From positions 1-44,760 of the forward strand of contig SMOI01000262.1 of NCBI GenBank assembly GCA_008000375.1: a DNA stretch of 44,760 nt, in the 5' to 3' direction. The stretch is from Poteriospumella lacustris (Eukaryota > Sar > Chrysophyceae > Chromulinales > Dinobryaceae). The translations under genes were made by a program, and so were the position numbers. The notes under the pieces were generated by a model. It saw only the letters and a list, made by a program, of their open reading frames with translations. It had not been told where the DNA came from and did no database searches. Of this stretch, positions 1-11,800 are shown piece after piece. Position 1 is the first letter of the stretch. Every line of letters starts with the position of its first letter.

Positions 1-3000
1 CTGCTGCGACGCTTTGGTAGGCGCGAGGCGCGTAGAGACTGGGTCGATTCCACTGCGGCTGCGGCCGGGGCCCCGCGACAACGGTGGCTCTGGACGGGTA
101 CCGTTGGTTCGGTGACACGGACCGCGTCGAACGCGTCGTGGGCGCAAACGACGCCCGCGGCGCACCGCCCCCCGCACGTCGTCGACGCGGGTGCGCGCCG
201 TCATTGTCGTCGGCGAAGAGGGTGTTCAGCGCCTCGGTCGATAGACCCGTCGCATTCAACGACGACGGCGATGGCGATGGATGGCGACTGTGGCTGGGGC
301 TGTGGCTGTGGCTGTGGCTGTGATGCGGGGACGAGGGCTCCGCGTCGTCGATGGGGTGGTCGCCGACGACGTATGTCATCGGCGAATCCTTCAAGTCAGC
401 GACCTCCCGCATCAGATGGCGATAGGCCTTCAGGTCACCGTCGAAGACCGCATCGAAGGTCTCGTCAACCGCTGCAGCTGCAGCGGTAGTGGCGGCTGCA
501 GTGGCGGTGCGGTCGTCTTTGTTCTCTGGTGACAGTGCAGCAGCATCAGTCGCTGGAGCGTCCGTCGCCGTGGTCGACGGTGGAGCTGCCGTTGACCGCG
601 ACGATGTCGTCGGGGGCGCGGAAAGGCCACGACGCTTGGACGGTGCGGCTGGCCCCGCCGCCGCCACCGCCGCTGCCGCCTCTGACGATGACGACTGCTG
701 CTCCTGTTGCACCTGCAGCTGCTTCTGTTGCTGTTGCTGCATGTGCAGCTGCAACCGACGCTGCTCTTGCAGACTCTGCTGCTGCTCCTTCTGCTGCTTC
801 TCCAGCGTCGCGACAATCGACCGTCGCAGCACGACCATGTTCTGCTGCACGTGCTTCTTGAGCTCTTCGATCGCCTGCTGCTGCCGTTCGACCGTCAGAT
901 ACACCTTCGCGTCGCGGTTCGTCGTTTGATTGCGCGAGACTTCGAGTTCCTTGCGCAGCTCCCTCAGGGCGCGCTCATACGACGACAGCACCTTCTCGGT
1001 CGATTTCTTGACGCTTTCTTCGACGCGGTGCACGATGGCGGCGGTGTTCGGCAACGACGGCGGGGGCAGCATGGCCGCTGGGGCCGCGGCGCGTAGCATC
1101 GCCGGGGCGGGCTTGACGATGATTCGTTCGATGACACGTTCGTGGTGGTGGATGTGCTGCGTGACGGGCGCGGCGGCGGCGGCGGCGGCGACGTAAGATG
1201 AACCGCGCGAAGACGACGCACGGGCGGCGGGTGGCATGGCGCGGATACGAACGCTGTTTCGTGGGTCGTGGGGGTCTTCCAACAGCGGCGGCTGTCGAGG
1301 TTGTGTGCCGCGGCCCGTTGACGGAGACCGCGACGTTGGCGACGACGTACGACGCGTCATCGGCGAGGTACTCGACGGGCGCTGACGAGCGGATGACGAC
1401 GACGACGACGACGACGTCTTCTGGAAGGTGGCGTCGAAGATTTGATCGGGATCCAGCGAGAACTTCGTCAGGACGGGCGCCTGTTGGCGAGGCTGTGGCG
1501 TTTTGTTCGCCTCGTGACTGCCACGCAACGATCGACTGCGGTGGTCGCTCTTCTTGTCCGTGGCCGCGGACGACTGTGTGTCGGTGGGCGAGCGACGCTT
1601 GACGACGACGATTTTCTTCGTCTCCGCCTGTTTGGAGTACTTCGATCGCATCCCCTGGGCCGCGGCCGCGTCGTCTGCATCGTCGATGTAGATGCTGTGC
1701 GTCTGGTCGTGCCGCAACTGCTGCTTCGTCTTCGTCGGCGTCAGCTTCTCCGAGTGAATGAACAGCGTTTGCTTGCTTTTCTGTGGCGACATGTGCGTGA
1801 TCTTCGGAGCCAGCGGACAGACGACTTCCGACGTGCCGCAGCACGACCAGCTGTCGTACGGGAAGCCCCGCCAGCGCCCCGTGTGCTTCAGGTAGCCAAA
1901 CTCGACCAATTGCTGTGCCGTGTAACCCAGCGCGCCATGTTTCAATTGGCCGCCATCGGCGTCGAACGGATGATGCGCCGCGCTCGTTCGTGGTGGCGAT
2001 GGTGGCGGTGAATACGCCGGTGGCGGTGGAGGAGGCAAGGTCGTCGTGCCATCGAAGGCGCTGCGATCCGTGTCCTCCAACGAATCATACGGCTGATGCT
2101 GCTGCTGTTGCTGATGTATCCGTTCGTCTCTCAGCTTCGCGAGCGGAGAGACGTTGCGTCCGTGTTGACGACGCGACTCTTGCAACAGCCGACGCGCCTC
2201 TTCGATGTCGTCCGCAGTGATCGGACTCTGTCCACGCGCGGTCGACGTCGTCGTCGCCAAATCCGCCGTTTGACTGAACTTCCCCGCGTGATTCGGCGAC
2301 TCAAACGAAGCATTCGTCGACGCCATCGCAGCAGCCGCGCTGCTTTTCAAACCCGCAGGGGACGAATTCGGCAAATGCTGCAGGTTGTCCATCATGCTCA
2401 TGTACATGCTGCCGCCCAGCTGACCCGACAGCCCACGCAACGAGGCCGTGGAGCTGCGCTTCACCAACGGATCCGGCGAATTGTCAATCGACGCCTGGCT
2501 GGAGAAAGGATGAAAGCTGCTTCGCGGACTAAGACTCCCCACCGATTGATGTGAACGTGGCGACAGGCGCCCACCACCGCCACCGCCCGTCGCGGAAGGT
2601 GACCGTCGCAGTGGCAGCAGATGCGCATCGAGATCGGTCATGTCTTGGCTTCGTGAACGCGGACTATTCTCACGCTCATTGCTACGAGAGCGGCGTATGG
2701 AAGCACCGGGTGAGGAGTCGTCATCGTCGTCCACGACGTGGTTCTGCGAGTTAGCAAAGTGGTTCGCGTCGCTGTGCATCGCCAACAGCATCGAGCGTCG
2801 ACCGTTGGCCGCCTCCGCAGCAGACGGCGGGAAACCGTCCGCTTCTTCTTCAATTTGTCCGATGATGCCGTCGAGCACTTCCATGACGATTTCTACGAGC
2901 ACAACAAACAGGGACGGATCAAGAAACGAGAAGGGAAGGCGCACACAGAGGAAAGCCGAAAGGGACGATGTACCTTCAGCGGTCTGTTGCCGTGCGCCGT

Positions 3001-4567
3001 CATAGGAAATGGGAATCGAAGGCTTCACTACCGGCAGTCGACGCGCATCTTCTCGAGGAACGACGGTGTATACTTCTTCGTCTTCGCTGTCGTCGTCTTC
3101 GTCGCCGGCCTGACGGCCAAATTCAGCTACCAAGCGACGCTCACTGCTGGCGGCGGATGTATCGGCGTGACGGCCGCCGCCTCCACCGTCGGCGTAGTCT
3201 TCGTCGTCTTCGTGTTCTTCTTCGAAGTCGCCTTCTGGTAAACTGGGAATGGGCAGGTTCTTAATATCCAAGAAGTCGATGAGATTGCTGAAGGAAATCA
3301 GTTTGGTTTTGCCACAGAGCGCATCGGCCAGATCGTTCAACAGTTGACGCGGCAGCCCCGAGTCCAGTGCTTTCATTCGCGTGATGAAATCAGCACGAGA
3401 CACGCTATCCATGCCATAACTACACATCGACATTGATGGGTCAGAGGGTAATGGTAATGCTATGGGGACAAGATGAAAGCACTTACGTCTTGAACGAGTT
3501 GAACATGACGCGCACGTTGCCATGGAAGCGCTCTTCAACGACTTTCGTCAGGTAGCGCACGAGGAATTCGTGGTTGTCTCCGTTGTTTTGGGGGAAAAGC
3601 CAGGCTTTAAAGTCCTTGGAAGAGATGATACCGTCTTGATTCGAATCCATGGTGTGTAGGACACCCTCGATCTGTGCCGCAGTCAACACGTCAATGAAAT
3701 GATCCGATTCTCTTACATTGACGTGGAATCAAGCAACTCCTACCTCACTTTCAAGCATATTACGGCCAATTTCAGGCAGTACAAGATTTTCTAAGGCCTT
3801 TCGCGCGGTTCTGGCCTCGATTTGATTTCCTCGTTTCAGTGGCGTCTGTGGCGGTGCTTCGGCTGTGAGCGCGCGACTTACACTGCAGTGGCAATGCATA
3901 CGAAGCGTACCTTGGACAGCTTCACAAACTCTGCCAACAATGCGTCATCACTGCCAGTGGAAGCAGCACCCGAAGAGCCAATGATTCGAATCAGAGCCTA
4001 ATAACCAACAACATTCGATGTCAAATCGCCGTGCGGCAAACCACATGAAGCGATGTACCTTTCTGCACATATCTAAGACGATGCCGATTTCGTTGGCATC
4101 GTCACTTGACTTTGGCGGGAAAAGAAAATCTTCCAGCTCTTGTAAACTCACGGTACCATCACTGAAAAAGAGGACGAAAGAATACGTCAGCTACATCATC
4201 CTGCGCACAAACCGAATCAAAACGATCGTTACCGATTCACATCGATTTGCTGCACTAATAGATCCGTAAACTTATCGATATGGGCTTGATCATTCCCAAA
4301 GAGGTCAAGCTCTGGGGACTTCACGAAGTCTTTCATCTCTTGTGATGTCAACACTCCGCTGCCATTCTCATCGATACGGCGAAAAATATTCCGCACCATT
4401 TGTCGATGATTGCGAGAATCACCGCCATGCTTGAGTAAAGCATCTCGCAGCAACTGTGCAACTCTGTTATAGCTATCTGTTAAAGTGTTTCCTACTGTCA
4501 AAATCGAGGAGTTGCGACTGTTGACACTAAAGTCGTCAGCATCGTAACTGCCTCGGAACGATTTCAT
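1..4567 (-). CDS. EF-hand, WSCC-motif and coiled-coil protein, 3' end outside the window
   Basis: Predicted calcium-binding scaffold of unknown function. I read six exons: 4567-4233, 4161-4059, 3997-3911, 3845-3744, 3671-3487 and 3419 to the window edge, all with GT-AG introns that keep frame. The ATG at 4567 follows an in-frame TAG. Exon 1 encodes a canonical EF loop (DENGSGVLTSQE). The exon 1-2 junction rebuilds a second (DVNRDGTVSLQE), and exon 5 has a third-like loop (DSNQDGIISSKD, Asp at position 12). From 3419 to 1 I checked every codon and found no stop, about 1,139 codons. This part holds an acidic stretch, Ser/Pro-rich disorder, an HxGxW...WSCC module near 1885-1815, a Glu/Gln-rich coiled coil near 1030-690 and a Ser-His repeat near 325-290. 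An 81-nt segment at 2973-2893 looks like a further intron. About 1,380 residues are visible. The C-terminus is missing and I do not recognise an orthologue. Confidence 0.85.
2893..2973 (-). other. Probable 81-nt in-frame intron of the EF-hand gene
   Basis: On the minus strand the segment starts GTACAT and ends CTCGTAG after a long pyrimidine-rich stretch, like the other introns of this gene. Its length is a multiple of three and it has no stop, so the frame stays open whether or not it is removed. Removal joins ...TAE to EIVMEVLDG without a shift. Read as protein it would give an abrupt hydrophobic run (LSAFLCVRLPFSFL) unlike the surrounding acidic, Ser/Gly-rich sequence, which favours it being an intron. 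Confidence 0.65.
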
Positions 4568-4990
4568 ATCAACAGAGTTCTATTTTTCCTTCCTCTCCAC
4601 AACAATCAATCTGCAAGATGCAATAGCCAAGCCAAAAAAAATGTTACTTTTCCTTCCTTGTTGATTCAGTACTATGCTATGATCATTCTTGCATCTGTTT
4701 ATCAGTCGATTCGAAGACCAACCCGCGTCAGTCAAATTTCGTTTGCTGCCAACGGTCGGAAAGGCGTTTCAAATATGCTGCAAGAGAAACTGAAACTGCC
4801 TCGACGAGCGAACGTTACCAGTTACAGTACTCCAACTCTCGAAGACAAAGTAATAGGCGGCTTGTGCAATCCTGATACCCACTCATAAAGTGTATTTGGT
4901 CATAATCGTCTTCTGTTGCAGTGAAGCTTCAAATAAAATCGCTTGCGGAACGCGCCAAAGAAAGGCACAGTTTTCTGACCTTCCTTCACA
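4568..4990. promoter_or_regulatory. Divergent intergenic spacer (EF-hand / IQ genes), 423 nt
   Basis: This AT-richer spacer separates two divergently oriented start codons and should contain both promoters and 5' UTRs. A short plus-strand reading frame lies at 4679-4888 (ATG at 4679, stop at 4888). A good acceptor (pyrimidine run then GTTGCAG, ending at 4920) follows a possible donor at 4849, so a 5' UTR intron of the IQ gene is possible. I see no confident TATA box or other core element. Confidence 0.5.
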
Positions 4991-7490
4991 ATGGAGATCC
5001 CCAACGATGATTACTATCAGAACATGCTTCGCACATTAGATGCGCCTCCAAAGAAGAAAAAGAAGTCTAAGATGATGGATGCTTCAGGAGTAAAGTACGA
5101 TAAGTCTTCGCCTTTCTACTACCTTCACAACTCTCGAGCCTTGTCGGCTTTGGAGGCGCAAATTGAGGCGGAGAAAGCTATCGAAATGAGCCAACAACAA
5201 ACCGCTAGGGAAGAAGAGAGAGCGAGATTTCTGTCTGAGAAATCAGCGAAAGCGAAGCGATCTTCATCAAACAAGAACGTTATTCAGCAAATCATGTCCA
5301 TGAAGATCACCACGACGAGCATGAAGCAAAGGTGACCCATCACGTCTCATCTCATCTTTTCCATCATCCAGAAACTCATCGTGTTTTGTGCACATTAGGG
5401 AGCTGGAAGAAGCACTGCTGCGCCCTTACCGGAAGGATCCTCGCAACGTTACCCACCTCTTAGAGCACTGCGAGGAAATCGTCCGCGAGCGAAATAGGGA
5501 AGTAGAGGAAGCTCGACAAGCGATTTTTCCAAAGGTAATGAACCATCTTCGCAATTCAGTTGACACGGAAAAGGTTTGATGATATGGTATCGGACTTATA
5601 GACCGATAAAGTCAGCATCCCCTTGACGCTCGAGGAACGCCTCGAATCCGCTCGTCAACGTCGCAAAGAGATAGAACACGAACAATTACAGCGGTACGAA
5701 GAATCTATCCGAAGCAGGACATCCCACGATGTTGTACAGAATACCAAGACGCATACCGATCGAATGAAAACGTGGCTGACTCTGTCGCGGTTCTTCTTCG
5801 GGCTGAAGAAGATGGGTGACAAGGTGTTGGACATCAGGGCGTTGAAAGCGCAGGACAAAGCCAAGTAAGCGGTCACGCTTGGCCTTAAAAGATTCTGAGC
5901 GAATATTCTAACGATTTGATGCCTGACAGATGGAATGCATGTGTGCGCATCCAGCGTTTGTGGCGCAAACGACGCGGTATACGCGACCAATATCGCCGCC
6001 ACCAAATCAGAAGTATGAATTCGTTTAAGAAGCGTTTGGGATTAAAGCCTGACGATCATCGCATTGATACCTACAAATCACGCGTTTCTTCTGCGGATAC
6101 GTTGGTTCATTTTCTTCGAGAAACGCGAACGAAGGCATTGATGCGGCGTATGTTTCGGTAAGCCCCCCTCCCTCCTTTTTGCGGTGTCGGCCCCCTTGAC
6201 AATGCCTTGTTGCTGGTCCGTGGTGTTCGCGATAGGGTGGTAAAATACCTGCAACGGGTAGCACGATCGTTGAAAGCGGTGGAAATGGCACGCCTTCAAC
6301 TGTTGGCGTCGTGTGTCGAGAAATGCATGATGCCCTTTGCGGCCCACGTCGCCATCGTGGCCAATAATCGAGGATTGGACCTGCAAAACCTATCCCATTA
6401 CGAATCCAATCAACTACGCGCCCAATCGCATCTCACCAAGGCGTATCGTGTGATTGCGGCGATGCAAACCGCCGAGTTCCATGCGCAACTACGTCGCCAT
6501 GTCGCCAAATTGGGCGATTTTCAACGCGATTTCATCGTCACGTCCAAAGTTTGGACCGAACGTCAGGACATCAAGAAACGATTGTTGCTGAAGTTGTTGA
6601 CACGGAAACGGAAAGCCTTTTTGAAGGATCTACAAAAGCCATCACCGATGACGTATCAAATGCCAGCGATGGGGTTGGAGGAGATTCAAGCCTTCATATT
6701 GGGCGGTCCCGACCCGTTGACACCCCGCATTGAGGCGTTCGAAGCGAAGCATCAAGAATGGTACGAAGAAAAACACCGTCCGAAGACACCCTTTCGCTGT
6801 AGAGATCCACAGCAACGTGAACAATTCGTACAGCCGCGGTTTCCCCTATTGACGTATCTGCAGCCCAGTGATTTGATCTTTTTCTTTGCGGAGTTTTCGT
6901 CGTTGTTGCGCGAAGAAAAGCGACAACAAGCAGCAGCGATCAAAGCGGCGGCGATGGCGAATATCGAAGCCGGATTAGGAATGATGCGAACGTTTTCGAA
7001 CGACAAGAACGACGAGTCGAACGGTGGACGAGCTATCGAGTTCGGATCGCCGTCGCGTATGGGCGGCGGTCGATGGAACCCGAACAGTAGCAGCGGTGGT
7101 GGTGGTGGGTTTGATCCAGGATCGTCGAGCCGATCGTTTGCATCGTCGTCAGCGCGCTACGGTGGCGGTGGGATCGATTTTTCTGGGAGCCAAAGTCAGA
7201 GCTTCCGCGGCAGCTCTTCGCGGCACGGACAGCGCCGCTCATCGACACAGCAAGGCGGAGGTGGCGGTGGTATGGACGCTAGCAGCAGTCGTCACGGTGC
7301 TGCACCGTTCAATCGGCGGTCATCAACGTCGGGAGGAGGTTTTGAATCATCGTCGATGATGCAGCAGTCGTCGCAACATCCCCGCCACGGGCCATCGCCG
7401 CCACCGTCTGCGAAAGTGGCGTTTGCCGCCCCGCCGTTGGATCGCAAGAAATCGGTGTCCATGCAGCATTCGCATCGACGTGTCGTGTAG
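4991..7490 (+). CDS. IQ-motif protein with Gly/Ser-rich tail, function unknown
   Basis: Predicted 740-residue protein from five exons: 4991-5331, 5399-5534, 5602-5864, 5930-6157 and 6236-7490. The introns are 67, 67, 65 and 78 nt, each beginning GTGACC, GTAATG or GTAAGC and ending in AG, and all junctions keep frame. An in-frame TGA lies 15 nt before the ATG. The N-terminus has a Lys cluster (residues 21-27) and long Glu/Arg/Lys-rich helical stretches. An IQ calmodulin-binding motif (IQRLWRKRRGIR) sits at about residues 254-265. More basic helical sequence follows, then a block rich in Pro and aromatic residues at about 460-550 (HRPKTPFR, LTYLQPSDLIFFF). The last 150 residues are Gly/Ser/Arg low complexity. 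The IQ motif suggests calmodulin or myosin-light-chain binding. Nothing else identifies the function, and a cytoskeletal role is only a guess. Confidence 0.85.
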
Positions 7491-8893
7491 CGCGACCGCG
7501 GTCGCCGATAAGTCGAAACGGATATCGTATTATTGGAGGCGATGTCGCAGTCATCCAGCACGCCCCATGAGTGTGCCTGGACGTTCTGCCGTCGCCAAAA
7601 GGGGAGGGGTAACGTCGTAGGCGGTTATTGATATCTCCATCGACTTCAGTAGTTGATCTGTTTGTAATATCTACAATGCCTTGGCTGATCCCAACAACGG
7701 AACGTGTGCGAACTGGCTCTACAAGTGGTTCACGCGGGGGTTGGCGGGTGGGAAATCGTGCAGAATCCAGTTAAATGTTACCGCGTCCCAGTGACCAATC
7801 AAGTCAAAGGCAACGAACAAAACCAACAGAACAGAAAACAAGCAGCACGTCCAAGAGGCTCACTGCAGAAGTCAAGGAGAAGTAGACGAATAGTCTATTC
7901 GGAACGCAGCGTCAGCAGCGTCACGAACCGCGGTTCCTGTGACGTGTGAGAGCGAAAGAGGAGAAATGACACGAAACGTGAAGGCTTTCGCCGCGAGTAA
8001 CAGAGCACACAAACAACAGCGTACGAGAAGAAGGCCGCAGTAACAGAGGTCTTATTCGTGTACACGAGACGGAGCAGAGACTCTCCTCTCTCTCGATCGG
8101 TGCGCGGAATTGAAAGCAGCGCGGGGGAGGGGGAGGTGCCTGTGACGTCTCTGTAGCGGTAGCCCCGCTTTACAGCAGACGACACGGGCAAACAAATGAA
8201 CTGTGACATCGTCGCACTGAGGCGATTGGGAGGGAGGATTGCGCGAAGGAACAATAACTGAGCGACCGTAAGAGAGGCGGCATTGGATGACTGCGTATCG
8301 GTAGCGCAAATAGAGTGAGGCATAGTGGTAAATGGTAAATGGTAAATGGTAAATGGTGGACGACCGCGGTAACTGAGCAGAAGTCTTCGCCCTGAACGAC
8401 AGTGCCAAAAGCATGGCACAAGCGATGGGGATTTGTGGTCAGCAAAAGTTAGAAGACCGTGGAGTAACCGGGAAAAACGAATGGATATGACAGGAATCCG
8501 GAAAGGGTGGGGGATATATTGCACAACAGGGATACATATGGGGAGAGCGGGGGCACAACAGAATGAGAGGAATGCTGGGCGACAGTGACACGGGTGGAGA
8601 AGGCACCGCGCCGATGACGACAGGCGCCAGTGACACGTAGGGCAACGCCAATGGCAGGGGAGAGGTTGTCTTCGCATGACACACGATCATTTCTCTGTTC
8701 TATCGGAGCTCATAACACTTCAACGATGAGAGGAGAAGAGGAGAAGAGGGGGGAAGAAACAAAAGAGAACACAAAATACAATACAACGACGCAGAGTTCA
8801 GCAAGAGTCACAGAGGGGGGGGGCACAAATCATTGGTAGACGACAACTGCAGGAAGAATGGAATAGAACATTGACGACACCAACGTCGTCACG
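7491..8893. other. Convergent 3' intergenic region, 1.4 kb
   Basis: This region separates the 3' ends of the IQ gene (plus) and the transporter gene (minus). The right part, about 8480-8825, is purine-rich on the plus strand (45 of 60 bases are A or G at 8701-8760, and a G run lies at about 8815-8823). It is therefore pyrimidine-rich on the transporter's sense strand and probably belongs to its 3' UTR. Reading frames of up to 260 codons on the minus strand (for example 7895-8677) have the Cys/Pro/Ser/Leu composition expected of translated pyrimidine-rich DNA and no recognisable domain. I see no RNA gene here. Confidence 0.6.
8327..8354 (+). repeat. Tandem heptamer repeat (GGTAAAT)x4
   Basis: Four perfect copies of GGTAAAT lie head to tail, followed by a partial GGT. 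The repeat is in non-coding DNA between two convergent 3' ends and is probably a neutral minisatellite. Confidence 0.95.
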
Positions 8894-11800
8894 TTACAAG
8901 TCAAACATCGCCGCGACGAAATTGGCATTGGAATTGGCACGAGGAGCAACGATTTTGGCCGAGGGCGCGTTGGGTGATCGACTGTTCGCATCGATTTTCG
9001 CTTGTGCATCGACAGCAGCTCTTTCCTCGGCGGCGATGGGTGGTTTCGGATATTCGGTAGGATGATCCGGATGATAATCCCAATGCGGAAACAGTTGGCC
9101 TTCCACATCCTGTTGAGTGCCACCTCCGGAGTGGTGATCATCGCCATGCGCGTTTTCGTAGTCGTCGTCACTGTGCAAATCGCCATCGTTGAACATGTCG
9201 TGGGGATGGTGGAACATGCCTGGGTCGTATTCTTCGCCTTCTTCATCAGCGGCGGCGTCCAAGTCGGCAGAATTACGGCGCGGATTGATCGATGAACGAC
9301 GATTGTACGGCGTGTACAGATGCAACGATTCACGTAAGGCTTCGCGCAAGCGATGGTATGAATGGCGACGCAACGTGGGGCTACTATCCGGCACGACAAT
9401 ACGCACGCCACCGAGTTGTGCCGGCTGAAAAGGAAACGTCGTGTCCGGCACACCCATGATCATGTTGTTCGACGAGCATTTTATGTACTTCAACGCCGCT
9501 TGCACCGCCCGGGGACAGAAGAACATACCACGAACCACCACACAGGTGATCTTCTTGTACGTGTAAAAGGTATCGATGATGTGCACCAAATGCATCAACT
9601 GCTTCGCCTTCGATGGCATCATACGCAACACACGATCCAAATCGAAGCCCTCTTCGCCACCTTTCTCGTCATGTCCCGCTTCAGGATGTTTCTCCGTAAA
9701 CATACGCAACATCAGCGCAGTTCCCTTTTATTGATGCTTCACCATCACTTCTTCGTTGTCGTCGTCGTGTTCTGAACCGACGGCTGGGTCGCTGGGACAA
9801 GGATGTCGCTGCCCAGCGGTCTTGCACGCATTCACGACGCGGTTGTTCATTTGCATAGCTTGTCGATCATCAACGAAATGGACAACGTAGATTTGATTCG
9901 TCACTTCGTTGTTGGTGATGTATTCCAAGGCCAGATGCACCGCCACCGGGTCGGGGCCTTTGCACAAATAGACGAAAGGTTCCGAGACAATGTCATCCAA
10001 CCGTTTCATGCAATAGTTCAACACACGACTGGTCAAGGAACGACGCATGATAATGCGATCCATTTCCACCAGAGAATTCGAACGATACGTGCGCTGCTCG
10101 GTGCGAAAGGTACTCTCACGACGAGGTTGCGTCTTCTTTCGTGACGACTCAGCTTCCGCGGCGGATCCGACCGATGTCATGCTGCCCTTGCGACGGCGTG
10201 TACGAACTTGCTCAACGACATTCTCAGCCCAATTCAAGATATTTGCGGTACTTTGCGAGAAGGACGAGCGATTCTGACGTGCATTGATGCGGTCACTGCT
10301 GCTGTCCGAGCGAAGCACATTAGGATTGTTCGACGTATCCTCGCCCATCGCTATCATTTCGATTTCATTAGACGGGTACACGTGGTCATCAGAACGAGTA
10401 AAATCCTTCCAGCTTTCACCGTTGGGACTGGGAGCATCCAATCCTGGCACGGCCGCACCTGCATCCGCCTCCAAATCGAGGCCATCCGAATTCTTGCTTT
10501 GTCTGCGCGACGACGACGTTTGTAGCATCGAGTAGTCTCCGTTCTTTTGGCTCCCACCAATACCGCTACCAACGATGACAGCAGAAGTAGCAGTAGCGTG
10601 GGGGCCATCCGGACTACTGAGCATATACATGGCTTCATCCATTTCATCACCCTGAAGCAGCGCATCGGTTTCTGAGTACATTTCCTGCACGTGCACGGCA
10701 GGAATAATGCGGTCTTCTTGACTGTTGGGATCGCCTGTCTTCGACTTTCCGGTCATGAGAATGCGACGTAACATCCAAACCGCGATCGACAGCACTTCCA
10801 CACGTCCAAACATCAACGCAACTACCCCGATGAATCCTGACAGATACGCCAAGAACAAGTAAAACACCTTCGGAGCCAAGATAATGTTGCCCAAAAAGCC
10901 CAACGACACGCAAATCAAACTGCAAAAGACTTGCCACCATTTGGCGATCACACGACGAGCCAAATACGGACGATACAGCTTCAACATCACCGCCGCCATA
11001 GCGAAACACACCAGCACCGACAAGAACGCAATGGCGTAGACACCACCGAAGTCTTCGATGGCATGCTCGTTCGAGGGATCGTAAATGGCCAAGAAAAGCG
11101 ACAAAGAAAGGACCAAAAAGACAATGATGGCCACGCTGGGAGTACCACGAGAGTCTTCGATGGCTAACGCTTGTGGGAGGATGCTGTCGGCGGCTAAGCG
11201 ACGAAGTAAACCCGCAATGCCAATGAAAGACGTCAACACGGCACCGCAAAGAATAATCGTCGCATCAACACAAACCGCTGTTCGGAACCGCTCTCCGCCT
11301 AACTTATCTGCCATAATGGCCAACATATCGCCCGAGTGCTCATAGATGGTATCCAACGGCAACACCACCATCGCCACAAAGCTGATCATTGGATTGTAGA
11401 ATCCCACCAATCCCCTGAAAAGCATCAGCACATTTGTGAGCACATTCTGATGGACAGCACGCACAGAATCCCAAAGACAGGAGAGATCATAACGTACCAC
11501 ATCCAATTGACCGTCTCAACAAAGACCTTGCTCGACTTCATCTCTTCCCTGTGAACCAACACAATCAAAGAGTTAATCAACACGAAAGAAAAAAGCAACA
11601 AACAAACACAAGAGCACAGCCAAGCACGTACACAAAGTTTGCAGCAGATTCAAAACCAGTGATTCCCAACAATCCAGAGCAATACCCGAAATACATGGCA
11701 CCAATTCCGGATCGATGGGCCAGCGTATGTCCCGACGAGTTGATAATCGTTGGGTATTCCGTTTGCGTGTTGTGATAGAAGATGGAAAACCCGTCTTGGA

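Noticed and set aside
975-1844. 289-codon minus-strand frame with its own start and stop
   Set aside because: It lies in a different frame from the continuous EF-hand gene frame, is dominated by Arg/Ala/Thr runs and has no domain. It is a composition shadow of GC-rich coding DNA.
7895-8677. 260-codon minus-strand frame between the IQ and transporter genes
   Set aside because: The Cys/Pro/His/Ser/Leu-rich product is typical of translated pyrimidine-rich DNA, and there is no domain or membrane topology.
9436-9712. The transporter tail as a separate downstream gene starting at 9712
   Set aside because: It is in the same frame, five codons past the TAA, completes a domain begun upstream and has no room for a promoter. 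A split single gene is more likely.
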